DNA of 64,000 nucleotides from Chitinophaga filiformis (GTDB lineage Bacteria; Bacteroidota; Bacteroidia; Chitinophagales; Chitinophagaceae): contig NZ_CP095855.1 of assembly GCF_023100805.1 (NCBI RefSeq), positions 2,707,001 through 2,771,000 on the forward strand, written 5' to 3'. Below, one piece after another: positions 9,639 to 18,246 of the stretch; position 1 is the first letter of the stretch; each line of letters begins with the position of its first letter. The notes below the pieces were generated by a model. The model made no database searches. It was not told where the DNA came from and saw only the letters and a list, made by a program, of their open reading frames with translations. Both the position numbers and the translations under genes were made by a program.

Positions 9639-9884
9639 ATGAAAAAGATTAAGCTATTATTCTCTGCATTGGCGCTGCTCGCCGGCACCACCAGCGCTAT
9701 AGCTGTAAATATGCAGTCGGCCGGTTCCGGTATACTGTACGACTGGATAGACTGGAACGGCGACACAATACTCTGGGGCGTAACCAAAGAGCAGGCGCAA
9801 ACGTTCTGTGCTCCCTCTATTAATGTTTGCCTGCGTGCGAAGAACAACGTGTTAATTTATACCACCGGCGATTTACCCTGGTAG
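9639..9884 (+). CDS. Small secreted protein with two cysteines (DUF6520-like)
   Basis: This 81-residue protein starts with a clean signal peptide (MKKIKLLFSALALLAGTTSA, cleavage near IAVN). The mature part is about 58 residues, contains WIDWNGDTILWGVT and two cysteines eight apart (FCAPSINVC), and ends in TGDLPW. The layout resembles the short secreted proteins grouped as DUF6520 in Bacteroidota, but I cannot confirm membership. It stands alone, convergent with the SusD gene 35 bases away. Its small size and possible disulfide suggest an exported peptide; the role is unknown. Confidence 0.6.
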   Translation: MKKIKLLFSALALLAGTTSAIAVNMQSAGSGILYDWIDWNGDTILWGVTKEQAQTFCAPSINVCLRAKNNVLIYTTGDLPW

Positions 9885-9919
9885 TATACCAGCCTAACCA
9901 ACCCGCTGCTGCCATGGAA

Positions 9920-11308
9920 CTAGTAATAACCGGGATTTTGAACCAGGGATGGATTTAAACTGATCTGCGTCGCAGGAATGGGCCAGAGCGCAGCACTGTT
10001 TTTCCAGCCTTGCTTCAGGGATTGCAGTACACTGTCCGTTTGGCCTGTTCGTTTCAGGTCCATCCACCGGTGTCCCAGCTCCGCGAAATACTCGGTTCTT
10101 CGCTCATGTAGTATTGTTGCCAGAAGATCGTCTGCATTTATTCCTGCATGGGTATTGGATATAAGCGGAAGGCCCGCCCTTTGGCGTATGGCATCGACAT
10201 CACTTATGGCGGCGGATAATTCGCCCAGTCTGGTACGGCATTCTGCACGGATCAGGTATAATTCTGCCAGGCGAAGTAATACGGTATATTCTGATAGTTT
10301 GACATCAGTAGCCGATTCAGGTCTTTTTTTATACTTGAATGGATAGGAATAGCTGATGCCGTTCACTATTTTACTGGCTACCCAGCTGGTTTTCCGTTTG
10401 TCGCCTGTCTCAAAGGCATTTAGCAATGCAGGTGTTAGCGCAAAGTTAGGCCGTATATTGCCCGATGGTATAAACAGCTGACCATCCAGGGTCTGATACC
10501 GTTTAATTACAGGCTGTATCTGTAACAGGGCCTCCCGGCTGCTGATCAGGAATACACTGTCTGCCGGGACCAGTTGGTAAAGGCCGCTGTTGATAACGGC
10601 AGTTGCCTCTGCTGCAGCCTGTGCCCAGTTTTTCTCGTAAAGGTAAAAGCGGGCGAGTAGGGCTTTGGCGCACCATTTATTCACCCTTGCCCGCTCATGC
10701 GTTGGGTATACCGGGGACAGTAGTTCCACGGCATCGTCAAGATCTGTGAGGATGGCTGCTTTTATTACGACAAGGGGTGTGCGCGGCATATGCTCATTAA
10801 AGGATTGATCGGTAATAGTTACTAATGGCACATCACCAAAATATTGTATCAGGTGAAAGTACAGCATAGCTCTTAAAAACTTAGCCTCTCCCACCAACTG
10901 GTCCCGTAGGGCTTTACCTATTGCCTGGCTGGCTATCAGGCCCTCTATACAGGCATTGGTGCGGTAAATAAAGTAGTAGCTGTTCTTCCAGAAAATGCTC
11001 TCTAAGGTTGTATTGCCCGAAGTAAGGGTACTATTGGAAAACTCAACTACCGGTACAGATAGCCCGGTATAGATCAGTTCATCTGCATATATACCGGCAT
11101 ATACGGATGCACCTCCACAGAAAATATTGGTGTTAGATGCAATCCCCTCATAAATACCTGTTACTGCGGCAATAGCCGAATCGGCATTCTCAAACACCTG
11201 CCTGCCCGCTACTTCATCCAGGGGCACATCTGCTGTTATAAGAGAGCAGGCTTCTAAAACGATTGCGATAAGTACAATATAGCCGGTTATTTTACTGCGT
11301 ATCATCAT
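9920..11308 (-). CDS. SusD/RagB-family outer-membrane lipoprotein
   Basis: The 462-residue partner of the SusC gene at 11330-14650 is encoded 21 bases downstream of it on the same strand. The lipobox VLEAC places the lipidated cysteine at residue 21. Family hallmarks are KFLRAMLYFHLIQYFGDVPLV, the C-terminal LAELYLIRAECRTRLGEL, VDAIRQRAGLPL, HERRTEYFAELGHRWMDLKR and LWPIPATQISLNPSLVQNPGY. No glycosidase or peptidase gene accompanies the pair, so the ligand cannot be guessed. Confidence 0.96.
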   Translation of the reverse strand: MMIRSKITGYIVLIAIVLEACSLITADVPLDEVAGRQVFENADSAIAAVTGIYEGIASNTNIFCGGASVYAGIYADELIYTGLSVPVVEFSNSTLTSGNTTLESIFWKNSYYFIYRTNACIEGLIASQAIGKALRDQLVGEAKFLRAMLYFHLIQYFGDVPLVTITDQSFNEHMPRTPLVVIKAAILTDLDDAVELLSPVYPTHERARVNKWCAKALLARFYLYEKNWAQAAAEATAVINSGLYQLVPADSVFLISSREALLQIQPVIKRYQTLDGQLFIPSGNIRPNFALTPALLNAFETGDKRKTSWVASKIVNGISYSYPFKYKKRPESATDVKLSEYTVLLRLAELYLIRAECRTRLGELSAAISDVDAIRQRAGLPLISNTHAGINADDLLATILHERRTEYFAELGHRWMDLKRTGQTDSVLQSLKQGWKNSAALWPIPATQISLNPSLVQNPGYY

Positions 11309-11329
11309 AATTGTCGAAATGATTGCTTG

Positions 11330-14300
11330 TTACAGAGATACTTTTATGCCGAATGAGACTGTCCTGAGTGTTGAAAGTGACAGTACGTTTGCGATTTCCG
11401 GATCGCCTGCCGGGTAGTTTGAAATGGTAAAAAGGTTACGCCCAATGAAGAAAACGCTGGCATCCCTGCAGTGCAGGAGGGACTTCAGCTTTTTTGGCAG
11501 GGTATAGCGCAGGGACAATTCCCGTAGCTTGGCATAACTGGTATTGGCATAAGACCGATCTGAATTAATGATCAGGTTTTTGTTGCCATTTACTGCTCCT
11601 CCCGGCAAACTGGAAAGCTTTTGGTATTTTTTCCCCTCATCGCCAGGCTGCCGCCAGCGGTCGCGCAGGTCGGTGATCTGGTTCGACATACCACCAGGGT
11701 ATTGATCGGCCAGCATCATAGGGTACAGATAGGAGAGTCCCATCTGTTTCCGGATGTCCCACACCATATCCAGTGTCATATTTTTCCACGAAAAGCTTAA
11801 TTCAAAACCGGCCAATAGCCTTGGGTCGAGAGAACCTATCTTAGTATAATCATCTTTGTTATAGCCCGGAACACCGTCGAGATCTTTCATCTTGTATAAG
11901 CCATCCGTCTTATCCACTCCTTCCGATTGGAGCTTATTTAAGACCGTTACCGGCGCATTCAAAAGCAGGGTGCCGTGGTAGGGGGATGTCTCCAGCTTTT
12001 CAAAGGCTACCACTTTATTACTGGGAAGGGTAATATTAGCCGCGAGGGAAAGCCGTACAGTGGAAGATTTCACCACATTGGCGCTTAACACCATTTCAAC
12101 ACCGGTATTTAAAATCACAGCGGGACTGTTACGCAGCATGTTGCTGAAGCCTGACTGGGCAGGCAACTCTGTTTGTAAGATCTGGTTATAGCTTTTGTTA
12201 CGGAAATAAGAAAAGCTGGTTTGTATTAGGTCTTCCCCAAAAGTAAGATCAAGGGCCATTTCTTTTTTAAGACAACGTTCCCATGAGAAATACGGGTTGT
12301 AGGGCGCCTGGGGACTAAGCCCCTGTACTCCCTGATAAGGGTTGTTTGTCGGATTGGAGGCCCATACGGCCTGGTATTGGTTATCTTCCACCAGGTCGCT
12401 GCCTGTGAGGCCAATACTGCCACGCAGTTTGCCGAAACGCAACCAGGGCAGGCCGGATTTAATGAGAGCGGCTTCCGAAAAGATCCAGGCGCTTCCCAGC
12501 GACCAGAAATAACCGGAGTTCTTTTCCGGACTGAATCTGCTGCTTGCATCTCTCCGCAGGCTGGCATTGACGATGTATCTGTCCAGCCAATGGTATTTTA
12601 GCTGCGCAAAAAGAGCACCGTATTTGTAAGCTGAGGTCTTTTTAAAATTGACTGATAAGTAGGTGGCTTTATCAAGTTTTGACAGATCTGCATCATTGGT
12701 ATAGCCTTCTGCTGTGATGATGCGGTTGGTAGTAGTGGTGTACTGGAAAGATGCACCTGCTAACAGGGTAAGTCCCCGTAAATAAAGCGGCTGGTATTCT
12801 ATTATTGGTTCAGCAATATATCCCAATACATCTTTGCCTGCAATGGTGGCACTGCCGGTGAGACCGGCAGATAAGAAAGGGTTCTGGCTGGCAATGGGCA
12901 GTTTATCATTTTCGTTGGTATTTAAACCACTGATCCCCAGGTTGGTTCTGACTATAAGACCTTCAAAGGGTTTCCATTGCATGGAGGCGCTGATAAGATA
13001 GTTCCTTTTCGCCAGAGAATACCGTTTCAGGAAATCAGCATAGGGATTGTTCAACCCCGGCTCCCAGTACAGGTTATTATGGTCGTCCCGGCTTGCCTTT
13101 GCATTGGGCGGTGTAAATACTGCTTTAACAGAACTGTTAAACGAATAGACACCATCTGCAGCATAAAAACCATAGGTGCTTACCTTAAAGCTGGTATCTT
13201 TACTGATGTGATCTAACGTAAAGTTCACACCTGCTCTGTCATAACGCAGATCCCGTCTGAAAACGGATGTTTCTTTGTAGTAATTGCCCCCAATGCGTAC
13301 CCAGGTCCGTTCATCTCCAAAACTCAGGGCCAGGTTTCCGTCCGTGATGATAGCCGACCTGCCCATTAGTTCCTTTTGCCAGTCTGTGTATTTAAAACGG
13401 TCCCATACCGTGAGGTCCGGGGCATAATTGATACCAGGGTCTTTTCCCGGTATAAGCCCGTCGTTACGGAAGGCCTCCTCCCGCATATCCAGGTACTCTC
13501 CGGTGTCGAACAGATGGTACTTGTGGGCCACTTTACCCCAGCCTCTGAGCAGGGTAGCGTCCAGCATCAGTTTACCGGGTTTCCCTCTTACTGTTTGAAT
13601 AACTATTACGCCATTCGCGCCCTTTGAACCATAAATAGCGGTAGCTTCGGCATCCTTCAGTACGGTAATGGATTCAATTTCGCCAAACATCTGGAGGCTG
13701 AACGAACTGATGCCGCCATTCACATTTTGGGAGGAGAGGGAAGACCCCAGGTTGGCGACAGGCAAACTGCCCGCGTAGGGGATCCCGTTGATCACCAGCA
13801 GTGGCATAGCAATGCTCATCAGCGAATTTCGCCCCCGTAACTGTATTGTAACAGCACTACCGGGCATGCCGCTGGTTTGATCTATTTGTAAACCCGGCAC
13901 CTTGCCTTGCAAGGCGGTAAGCGCATTACTGCTGCCTGCCTGTTCTGTGGGTATAAGCGTTACCCGCGTTACAGCACCCACAACAAATCTTTTGGCTCCC
14001 TCGGAGTATCCCGTAATGACTACCTCATCCAGGGACTTGTCAGCCGGCTTCATTTGAATGCGGATGGTTTCCTGGCCGTTAAGAGCTACCCGCCGGGTTT
14101 CATAACTCATCAACTGCACCTCCAGCGTGGCATCTGCGCGGGGAACCTGCAATTGAAACCTGCCTGCCGTATCAGTATTTGTTCCCCAGTTTCCTCCTTG
14201 TACCCGTATATGCACGCCGGGAAGCGGTAGCAAGGCTTCATCCGTAATGATGCCTGTTACCACTTTATTGGCGGGTGCCGGCTGCGATGGCTGGCTTTCT

Positions 14301-14650
14301 GCCGGCATTACCCACTCGGCAGATGGCGGATAGAGGATGATATTCCCATCTGCTGTCCATCGGCAGGTGTACCCTAAGGGTACAAGATATTGCTGTAAAA
14401 AGGCGTCAATGGTCGTCTCCCGCAGTGGTATGGTAATACGGGTGGCCCTGTTGTAGGTACCCAAAAAATGGGGGCCCCCCTGTTCTTCTATACGCTTAAA
14501 AACGGTTTTTAACAGCGCACGGGTGAATGCCAGTCTTACTGACTTAGCTCCCGGTGTGGAATTGTGTTTTTGCCCAAGCGAGGGACCAATGAATAAAAGT
14601 AAAGCCAGCACCATCAGGTATAGGCCCCTGCGGCATACAGCGTTTTTCAT
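11330..14650 (-). CDS. SusC-family TonB-dependent transducer/receptor with N-terminal STN domain
   Basis: A full-length 1106-residue receptor. Order: signal peptide (about 1-27), secretin/TonB N-terminal STN domain (about 45-110, ending GYTCRWTADGNIILYP), carboxypeptidase-regulatory-like domain (about 128-205, VVTGIITDEALLPLPGVHI), TonB box/plug (LDEVVITGYSEG; SITVLKDAEATAIYGSKGANG) and a 22-strand-type barrel to SFGIKVSL. STN domains in this family pass a ligand signal to a FecR anti-sigma factor in the inner membrane. The divergent ECF sigma and FecR genes 350 bases away are the obvious partners. It is therefore probably both transporter and sensor, autoregulated through that sigma factor (inference from the known FecIRA logic). 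Confidence 0.96.
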   Translation of the reverse strand: MKNAVCRRGLYLMVLALLLFIGPSLGQKHNSTPGAKSVRLAFTRALLKTVFKRIEEQGGPHFLGTYNRATRITIPLRETTIDAFLQQYLVPLGYTCRWTADGNIILYPPSAEWVMPAESQPSQPAPANKVVTGIITDEALLPLPGVHIRVQGGNWGTNTDTAGRFQLQVPRADATLEVQLMSYETRRVALNGQETIRIQMKPADKSLDEVVITGYSEGAKRFVVGAVTRVTLIPTEQAGSSNALTALQGKVPGLQIDQTSGMPGSAVTIQLRGRNSLMSIAMPLLVINGIPYAGSLPVANLGSSLSSQNVNGGISSFSLQMFGEIESITVLKDAEATAIYGSKGANGVIVIQTVRGKPGKLMLDATLLRGWGKVAHKYHLFDTGEYLDMREEAFRNDGLIPGKDPGINYAPDLTVWDRFKYTDWQKELMGRSAIITDGNLALSFGDERTWVRIGGNYYKETSVFRRDLRYDRAGVNFTLDHISKDTSFKVSTYGFYAADGVYSFNSSVKAVFTPPNAKASRDDHNNLYWEPGLNNPYADFLKRYSLAKRNYLISASMQWKPFEGLIVRTNLGISGLNTNENDKLPIASQNPFLSAGLTGSATIAGKDVLGYIAEPIIEYQPLYLRGLTLLAGASFQYTTTTNRIITAEGYTNDADLSKLDKATYLSVNFKKTSAYKYGALFAQLKYHWLDRYIVNASLRRDASSRFSPEKNSGYFWSLGSAWIFSEAALIKSGLPWLRFGKLRGSIGLTGSDLVEDNQYQAVWASNPTNNPYQGVQGLSPQAPYNPYFSWERCLKKEMALDLTFGEDLIQTSFSYFRNKSYNQILQTELPAQSGFSNMLRNSPAVILNTGVEMVLSANVVKSSTVRLSLAANITLPSNKVVAFEKLETSPYHGTLLLNAPVTVLNKLQSEGVDKTDGLYKMKDLDGVPGYNKDDYTKIGSLDPRLLAGFELSFSWKNMTLDMVWDIRKQMGLSYLYPMMLADQYPGGMSNQITDLRDRWRQPGDEGKKYQKLSSLPGGAVNGNKNLIINSDRSYANTSYAKLRELSLRYTLPKKLKSLLHCRDASVFFIGRNLFTISNYPAGDPEIANVLSLSTLRTVSFGIKVSL

Positions 14651-15005
14651 AATTAATTAAATGTATTGTACCGTAAAGAGTCCTTTATAAATATGTTCCC
14701 ATATATAAAGTCTCAGCAAACGGTACAAAAAGACAAATGGTAAAAAAAATATTTATGGATGTTCCAATGCGGCTCCAGGTTGGTTTTTTTAGGGGAAATG
14801 GCTAAAGGGTGGCAGCTAGTATTCCACCGGTAAAAGTTTTTTTTAATTTTTTTTTTCGTCTTGTGTTCAAAATGCCATTTTGCCAAGACTTATTATTAGA
14901 ATCTCCTTCAAAATAACATCTGGAAGATCAATCCGATAAGTATCAGTGACATTTAAACGTGCTTTTATTTATTCACCTTTAAAATATTTAAAACATTACT
15001 TAATA
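14651..15005. other. Divergent promoter region between SusC and ECF sigma genes
   Basis: A 355-base AT-rich region with long A and T tracts (a T-rich block around 14835-14856). It must contain the minus-strand SusC promoter and the plus-strand sigma promoter. Near-matches to a reversed TAnnTTTG box with one extra spacer base occur around 14710-14740 (CAAACGGTA, CAAATGGTA). An in-frame upstream ATG for the sigma gene lies at 14946, but the next methionine is the better start. Confidence 0.5.
14868..14882. promoter_or_regulatory. 15-base perfect palindrome, possible operator
   Basis: CAAAATG-C-CATTTTG is an exact inverted repeat with a one-base centre, placed between the divergent SusC and sigma genes. 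Its position would allow control of both. There is no direct evidence for a bound protein, and AT-rich palindromes of this size can arise by chance. Confidence 0.35.
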
Positions 15006-15536
15006 ATGACACCAGAACAAGAACAAGAACTGATGAAGTGTTTAAAAGAGGGGGATAAAAATGCATTTAAAACCATATATGAAGAATATAAGCCGGTTGT
15101 CGAACAGTCTCTGAGAGCACAGGGTTTAGGGGAAAACGATATAAATGACATTCTGCAGGAAGTATTCTGCAGCCTTTGGGAAAGACGTGCCAAACTTGAC
15201 GTAACGACCGGTTTAAAAGTGTATTTGATAGGAGCCGCACGCAAAAGACGTTACACACTTTTTCGAAACACGCAAACCAGTGCTAAAAGGCATGTGCTAT
15301 ATGAACATAGCAAAGGAGTTCTGGCAACAGACCTGCAAGCCAAACAGGAGTTGTATGAATTATTACAGCGGCAACTGGACCAGGTGGATAAAATAGAAAA
15401 GGAGATTTTTAACGCAGCGTATGAAAATGGCAAGAAACCAAAGGAGATAGGAGCGCAATTTGGTATTGAACCGCATAAAGTCAGGCGTATACTAAAAAAA
15501 ATTCGCGGGGTTTTCAAGACATATATCAATAAGTAA
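15006..15536 (+). CDS. ECF-type RNA polymerase sigma-70 factor
   Basis: A 176-residue extracytoplasmic-function sigma factor. Region 2 includes AFKTIYEEYKPVVEQSL and NDINDILQEVFCSLWERR; region 4 is the helix-turn-helix EIFNAAYENGKKPKEIGAQFGIEPHKVRRILKKIRGVF. I chose the ATG at 15006 because the protein then begins MTPEQEQELMKCLKEGD, the usual first helix; an in-frame ATG at 14946 would add 20 atypical residues. The FecR gene follows 49 bases later and the STN-type SusC gene is divergent. Together these form a cell-surface signalling set in which ligand binding by SusC would free this sigma factor to transcribe the SusC/SusD operon. Confidence 0.93.
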   Translation: MTPEQEQELMKCLKEGDKNAFKTIYEEYKPVVEQSLRAQGLGENDINDILQEVFCSLWERRAKLDVTTGLKVYLIGAARKRRYTLFRNTQTSAKRHVLYEHSKGVLATDLQAKQELYELLQRQLDQVDKIEKEIFNAAYENGKKPKEIGAQFGIEPHKVRRILKKIRGVFKTYINK

Positions 15537-15585
15537 CAATGATCCTGCAAAAACAACATTGATTCCTGCCCAAAAAAAACCAAAT

Positions 15586-16719
15586 ATGAAAAAGACTACT
15601 GATTATATAACCGCCCTTATTATAGCTCGCATCACCGGATCCATCACTCCACAGGAAGAGGTCCTGTTAAATAACTTATTGGAAAAATTTCCCGAAGTAA
15701 GGGCACTTTCTGATTTTTTGAATGAAACCCCACCTCCGGTAAATATTCCTGATCGCGACATCCTCGAACAGGAAGCGATGAATATTATCAGGATGGCAGA
15801 ATCCCGTAATCAGATGACGTCTGCGTCTCATGTCAGGCTGAAAAGAAGGAGGTACGTCCGCCCAACAACCATAGCCGCCTGCATGGTGGCCATAATAGCG
15901 GTAGGCGTTATAGCGAGGTACCTTATTCAACAACGCCCACAGAACGTACATACCGGAAGAAAGGATGCCGTCAGCGTTAGCCTGCTGATAGGCGGAGATA
16001 CGGTGCCGTTATCAGGTGAAAAACTAACCATCGATCCCGATAAGGGTTTACTGATAGACGATGCTTATCTGCTACGCACTTTAAAGAATATTAACAAAGA
16101 TCTTACAGCCACCCTGGCGGTACCGGCAGGCAAGCGGTACGCACTGGAGTTGAGCGACGGCTCCAAAGCTTCAGTCAACTCTGCTACTGAGTTAAAGTTT
16201 CCATTGCGTTTTAAAGAACGGGAGCGTGCAGTGAACGTAAACGGTGAAGCCTATTTTACAGTGAAAGCCAATGCCAGCAGGCCCTTCATAGTGCAGTTGC
16301 CAAACAGTAAGGCAATTGCTATGGGAACCGAGTTTAATGTGAATAGCTATAATGAACAGCAACCGAGGATCGCCCTGGTATCTGGCAATGTACAGGTGAC
16401 CAATGGCCATAGTACAGCCCTGCTGAAACCAGGGGAGGTAGCTACCGGCTTTGACAGGCAGCTGAAGGTAGGTCCGATGGATAAAGATGAGACAAGTTGG
16501 TTAAACGACGAAATATACATACACGACGCCAGCGAAAAAGAGATCGTGAAACTTACCTGGATATATTGGCAAAAAAAGCTAACGATAGATAAGCCATTGG
16601 AGAATAACATGATCAGCCTTATTATCGACAGAAGGAAGCCGATCGATTCGTTCCTGGTACAACTGGCTCCCTTAGACAAAATCCACCCGGACGGTGACGG
16701 CTATCGTATTGAAAGGTAA
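15586..16719 (+). CDS. FecR-family anti-sigma factor
   Basis: A 377-residue inner-membrane regulator. It has a cytoplasmic N-terminal part (about 1-90), one transmembrane segment (about 94-113, TTIAACMVAIIAVGVIA), the periplasmic FecR domain (VPAGKRYALELSDGSKASVNS; NVNGEAYFTVKANASRPFIV; GTEFNVNSY; GNVQV) and a C-terminal DUF4974-like STN-interacting module (about 310-377). The start at ATG 15586 (MKKTTDYITALI) is preferred to 15559, nine codons earlier. It is expected to hold the sigma factor encoded just upstream until the SusC STN domain signals. Confidence 0.93.
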   Translation: MKKTTDYITALIIARITGSITPQEEVLLNNLLEKFPEVRALSDFLNETPPPVNIPDRDILEQEAMNIIRMAESRNQMTSASHVRLKRRRYVRPTTIAACMVAIIAVGVIARYLIQQRPQNVHTGRKDAVSVSLLIGGDTVPLSGEKLTIDPDKGLLIDDAYLLRTLKNINKDLTATLAVPAGKRYALELSDGSKASVNSATELKFPLRFKERERAVNVNGEAYFTVKANASRPFIVQLPNSKAIAMGTEFNVNSYNEQQPRIALVSGNVQVTNGHSTALLKPGEVATGFDRQLKVGPMDKDETSWLNDEIYIHDASEKEIVKLTWIYWQKKLTIDKPLENNMISLIIDRRKPIDSFLVQLAPLDKIHPDGDGYRIER

Positions 16720-16898
16720 TGGTAATAGTATTAAAATAATGGTTAGTTAAACAACATCCTGTAAAATCCTAAAAGTGGCGGTGTTTATAAGCCATGTACA
16801 GTTCCCAAGGTAGATTAAGCACGCCATATGTTTGTTAACAGCATTAGCTTTAAGAATGGGCCGGTAAATCTTTACTGGCTTTATTCTTTTGGGGCTGA

Positions 16899-16970
16899 CT
16901 GGACCGGGCTGCCTGGGCAACTACCAAACTCCCTGTAATGATCGTGGGCGCCGGCTTCGGAATGTCATGA
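16899..16970 (+). pseudogene. Possible remnant of a flavoprotein (NDH-2-like) N-terminus
   Basis: A 23-codon frame reads LDRAAWATTKLPVMIVGAGF and ends two residues after the next glycine at a TGA. The segment KLPVMIVGAGFG matches the N-terminal Rossmann FAD-binding motif of NADH:quinone dehydrogenase 2 and related flavoproteins. Nothing beyond the motif continues, so if real it is a deletion scar. The match is short and could be coincidental. Confidence 0.3.
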
Positions 16971-16993
16971 GTGATTTCTCCCGGCTGTTGATG

Positions 16994-17022
16994 GTGCCAA
17001 AAATTAGACACTTTTTTGGCAC
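16994..17022 (+). terminator. Hairpin with 10-base-pair stem, possible terminator
   Basis: GTGCCAAAAA (16994-17003) pairs perfectly with TTTTTGGCAC (17013-17022), followed after a short gap by a T-rich run. It lies 275 bases after the FecR stop, far for its terminator. It could instead be a relic of a mobile-element end. Confidence 0.4.
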
Positions 17023-17065
17023 TTCACTTTTTGATAAACCCTTTTTTTATTCGATATCAGGATAA

Positions 17066-17098
17066 CAAAAAGAGCGCCCCCGAAACGGAGACGCCCTT
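17066..17098 (-). terminator. Terminator of the OmpA lipoprotein gene
   Basis: Read on the minus strand, GGGCGTCTC pairs with GGGGCGCTC over nine positions with three G-U pairs, a seven-base loop, and then TCTTTTTG. It lies about 30 bases past the stop codon at 17127. Confidence 0.8.
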
Positions 17099-17126
17099 CC
17101 TTGCTATAATGAAATGGATGATGATC

Positions 17127-17984
17127 TTACTTCTTTTCCAGCAGTTTGAAGAACTGGTCAAGCTGTGGCAGTATCACGATACGTGTACGGCGGTTAGCGG
17201 CCCTGCCTTCAGGTGTATCGTTGGAAGCAACAGGCAGATATTCACCTCTACCTGCGGCAGTGATATGGGCAGGAGGAATGCCATAGTCATTCTGCAATAC
17301 CCTTGTTACGGCAGTAGCCCTCTTCACACTCAGGTCCCAGTTATCCAGCAACACGCCTCTCTTGAAAGGATTGGTGTCTGTATGGCCTTCCACCATAAAC
17401 TCGATATCAGGCTGGTTAAGCAATACTTTCGCTACCTTTCCGAGTACTTCCTTCGCCCTGGCAGTGATATCGTAGCTACCGCTTTCAAACAGCAGTTTAT
17501 CTGATATGTCGATATACACTACGCCTTTTTCTACTTTGATGTTAATGTCTTTGTCATCCAGGTTGCCAATAGCGCCCTTCAGGTTCATCACAAGTGCCAT
17601 GTTCAGAGAGTCTTTACGCGCAATGGCGGATTGCAGGTCCTGTATATAGGCATCTTTGGCGCCTATATTATCCAGCGATTTCTTAATGCTTTCTGCCTGT
17701 GAATTGCTGATAACAGACAGGTCTTTCAGCTGGTTCAGTAACGTATTATTATTCTGCTTTAACCCTTCCAGTCTTTCTTCGTTCATATTTCTGCTACGCT
17801 CAAACGCAGAAGCAGTATCGCGCAGGCTACGCTGGCAATCATCCAGTTTGCTCTGCAGGCTTGCGTATTTGCCAGCTAAATCGGCATACCTGGCTTCAGA
17901 AGCCTTGAATTTTTTGGTGCTGACGCAGGAGAATAATAGTACGGGACATGATAATGCTAATAAGAATATGACTCTTCGTTTCAT
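17127..17984 (-). CDS. OmpA-family peptidoglycan-binding lipoprotein
   Basis: A 285-residue outer-membrane lipoprotein: lipobox LLFSC with Cys20, a long helical coiled-coil region (about 25-140, e.g. LQSKLDDCQRSLRD), then a C-terminal OmpA domain (about 165-283). The OmpA domain shows VEGHTDTNPF, DLSVKRATAVTRVL and AAGRGEYLPVASNDTPEGRAANRRTRIVI, which contain the Asp and Arg residues that bind diaminopimelate in peptidoglycan. It probably anchors the outer membrane to the cell wall. It is a single gene with its own terminator; no partner genes are obvious. Confidence 0.94.
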   Translation of the reverse strand: MKRRVIFLLALSCPVLLFSCVSTKKFKASEARYADLAGKYASLQSKLDDCQRSLRDTASAFERSRNMNEERLEGLKQNNNTLLNQLKDLSVISNSQAESIKKSLDNIGAKDAYIQDLQSAIARKDSLNMALVMNLKGAIGNLDDKDINIKVEKGVVYIDISDKLLFESGSYDITARAKEVLGKVAKVLLNQPDIEFMVEGHTDTNPFKRGVLLDNWDLSVKRATAVTRVLQNDYGIPPAHITAAGRGEYLPVASNDTPEGRAANRRTRIVILPQLDQFFKLLEKK

Positions 17985-18246
17985 ACAAATTGTGTTTGTT
18001 TTTAATGACTCTTACTGTTGTTCCTTGTAACCCCCATAAATCCAACACCATGCCACATTTCACAACATACTCATCCATATTCCTGTTAAATTGTTAAAAT
18101 GTATCAACTAATGGGAAATTCGCTTTTCGTTATATTGTATTACCATACGGGAAATGCATAGTATGATTGTTATATTTTAGAGCAGTGTAGAAATACATTA
18201 TCCACGACACAAGGGTCTCTAAATCCAAAATCGCATCAAAGTCACT

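Larger units (their letters stand above)
16720..17065. other. Intergenic stretch with degraded material
   Basis: About 350 bases between the FecR gene and the OmpA lipoprotein terminator. No intact gene is apparent. It holds a short frame resembling the dinucleotide-binding start of a flavoprotein (16899-16970) and a hairpin at 16994-17022, described separately. Confidence 0.5.

Noticed and set aside
16994..17022. Terminal inverted repeat of an insertion sequence
   Set aside because: The word resembles some IS ends, but there is no transposase, no second end and no target duplication, so I kept it only as a hairpin.
17016..17504. A 162-codon plus-strand frame opposite the OmpA gene
   Set aside because: It overlaps the well-supported OmpA domain and reads through its terminator; no recognisable protein features.
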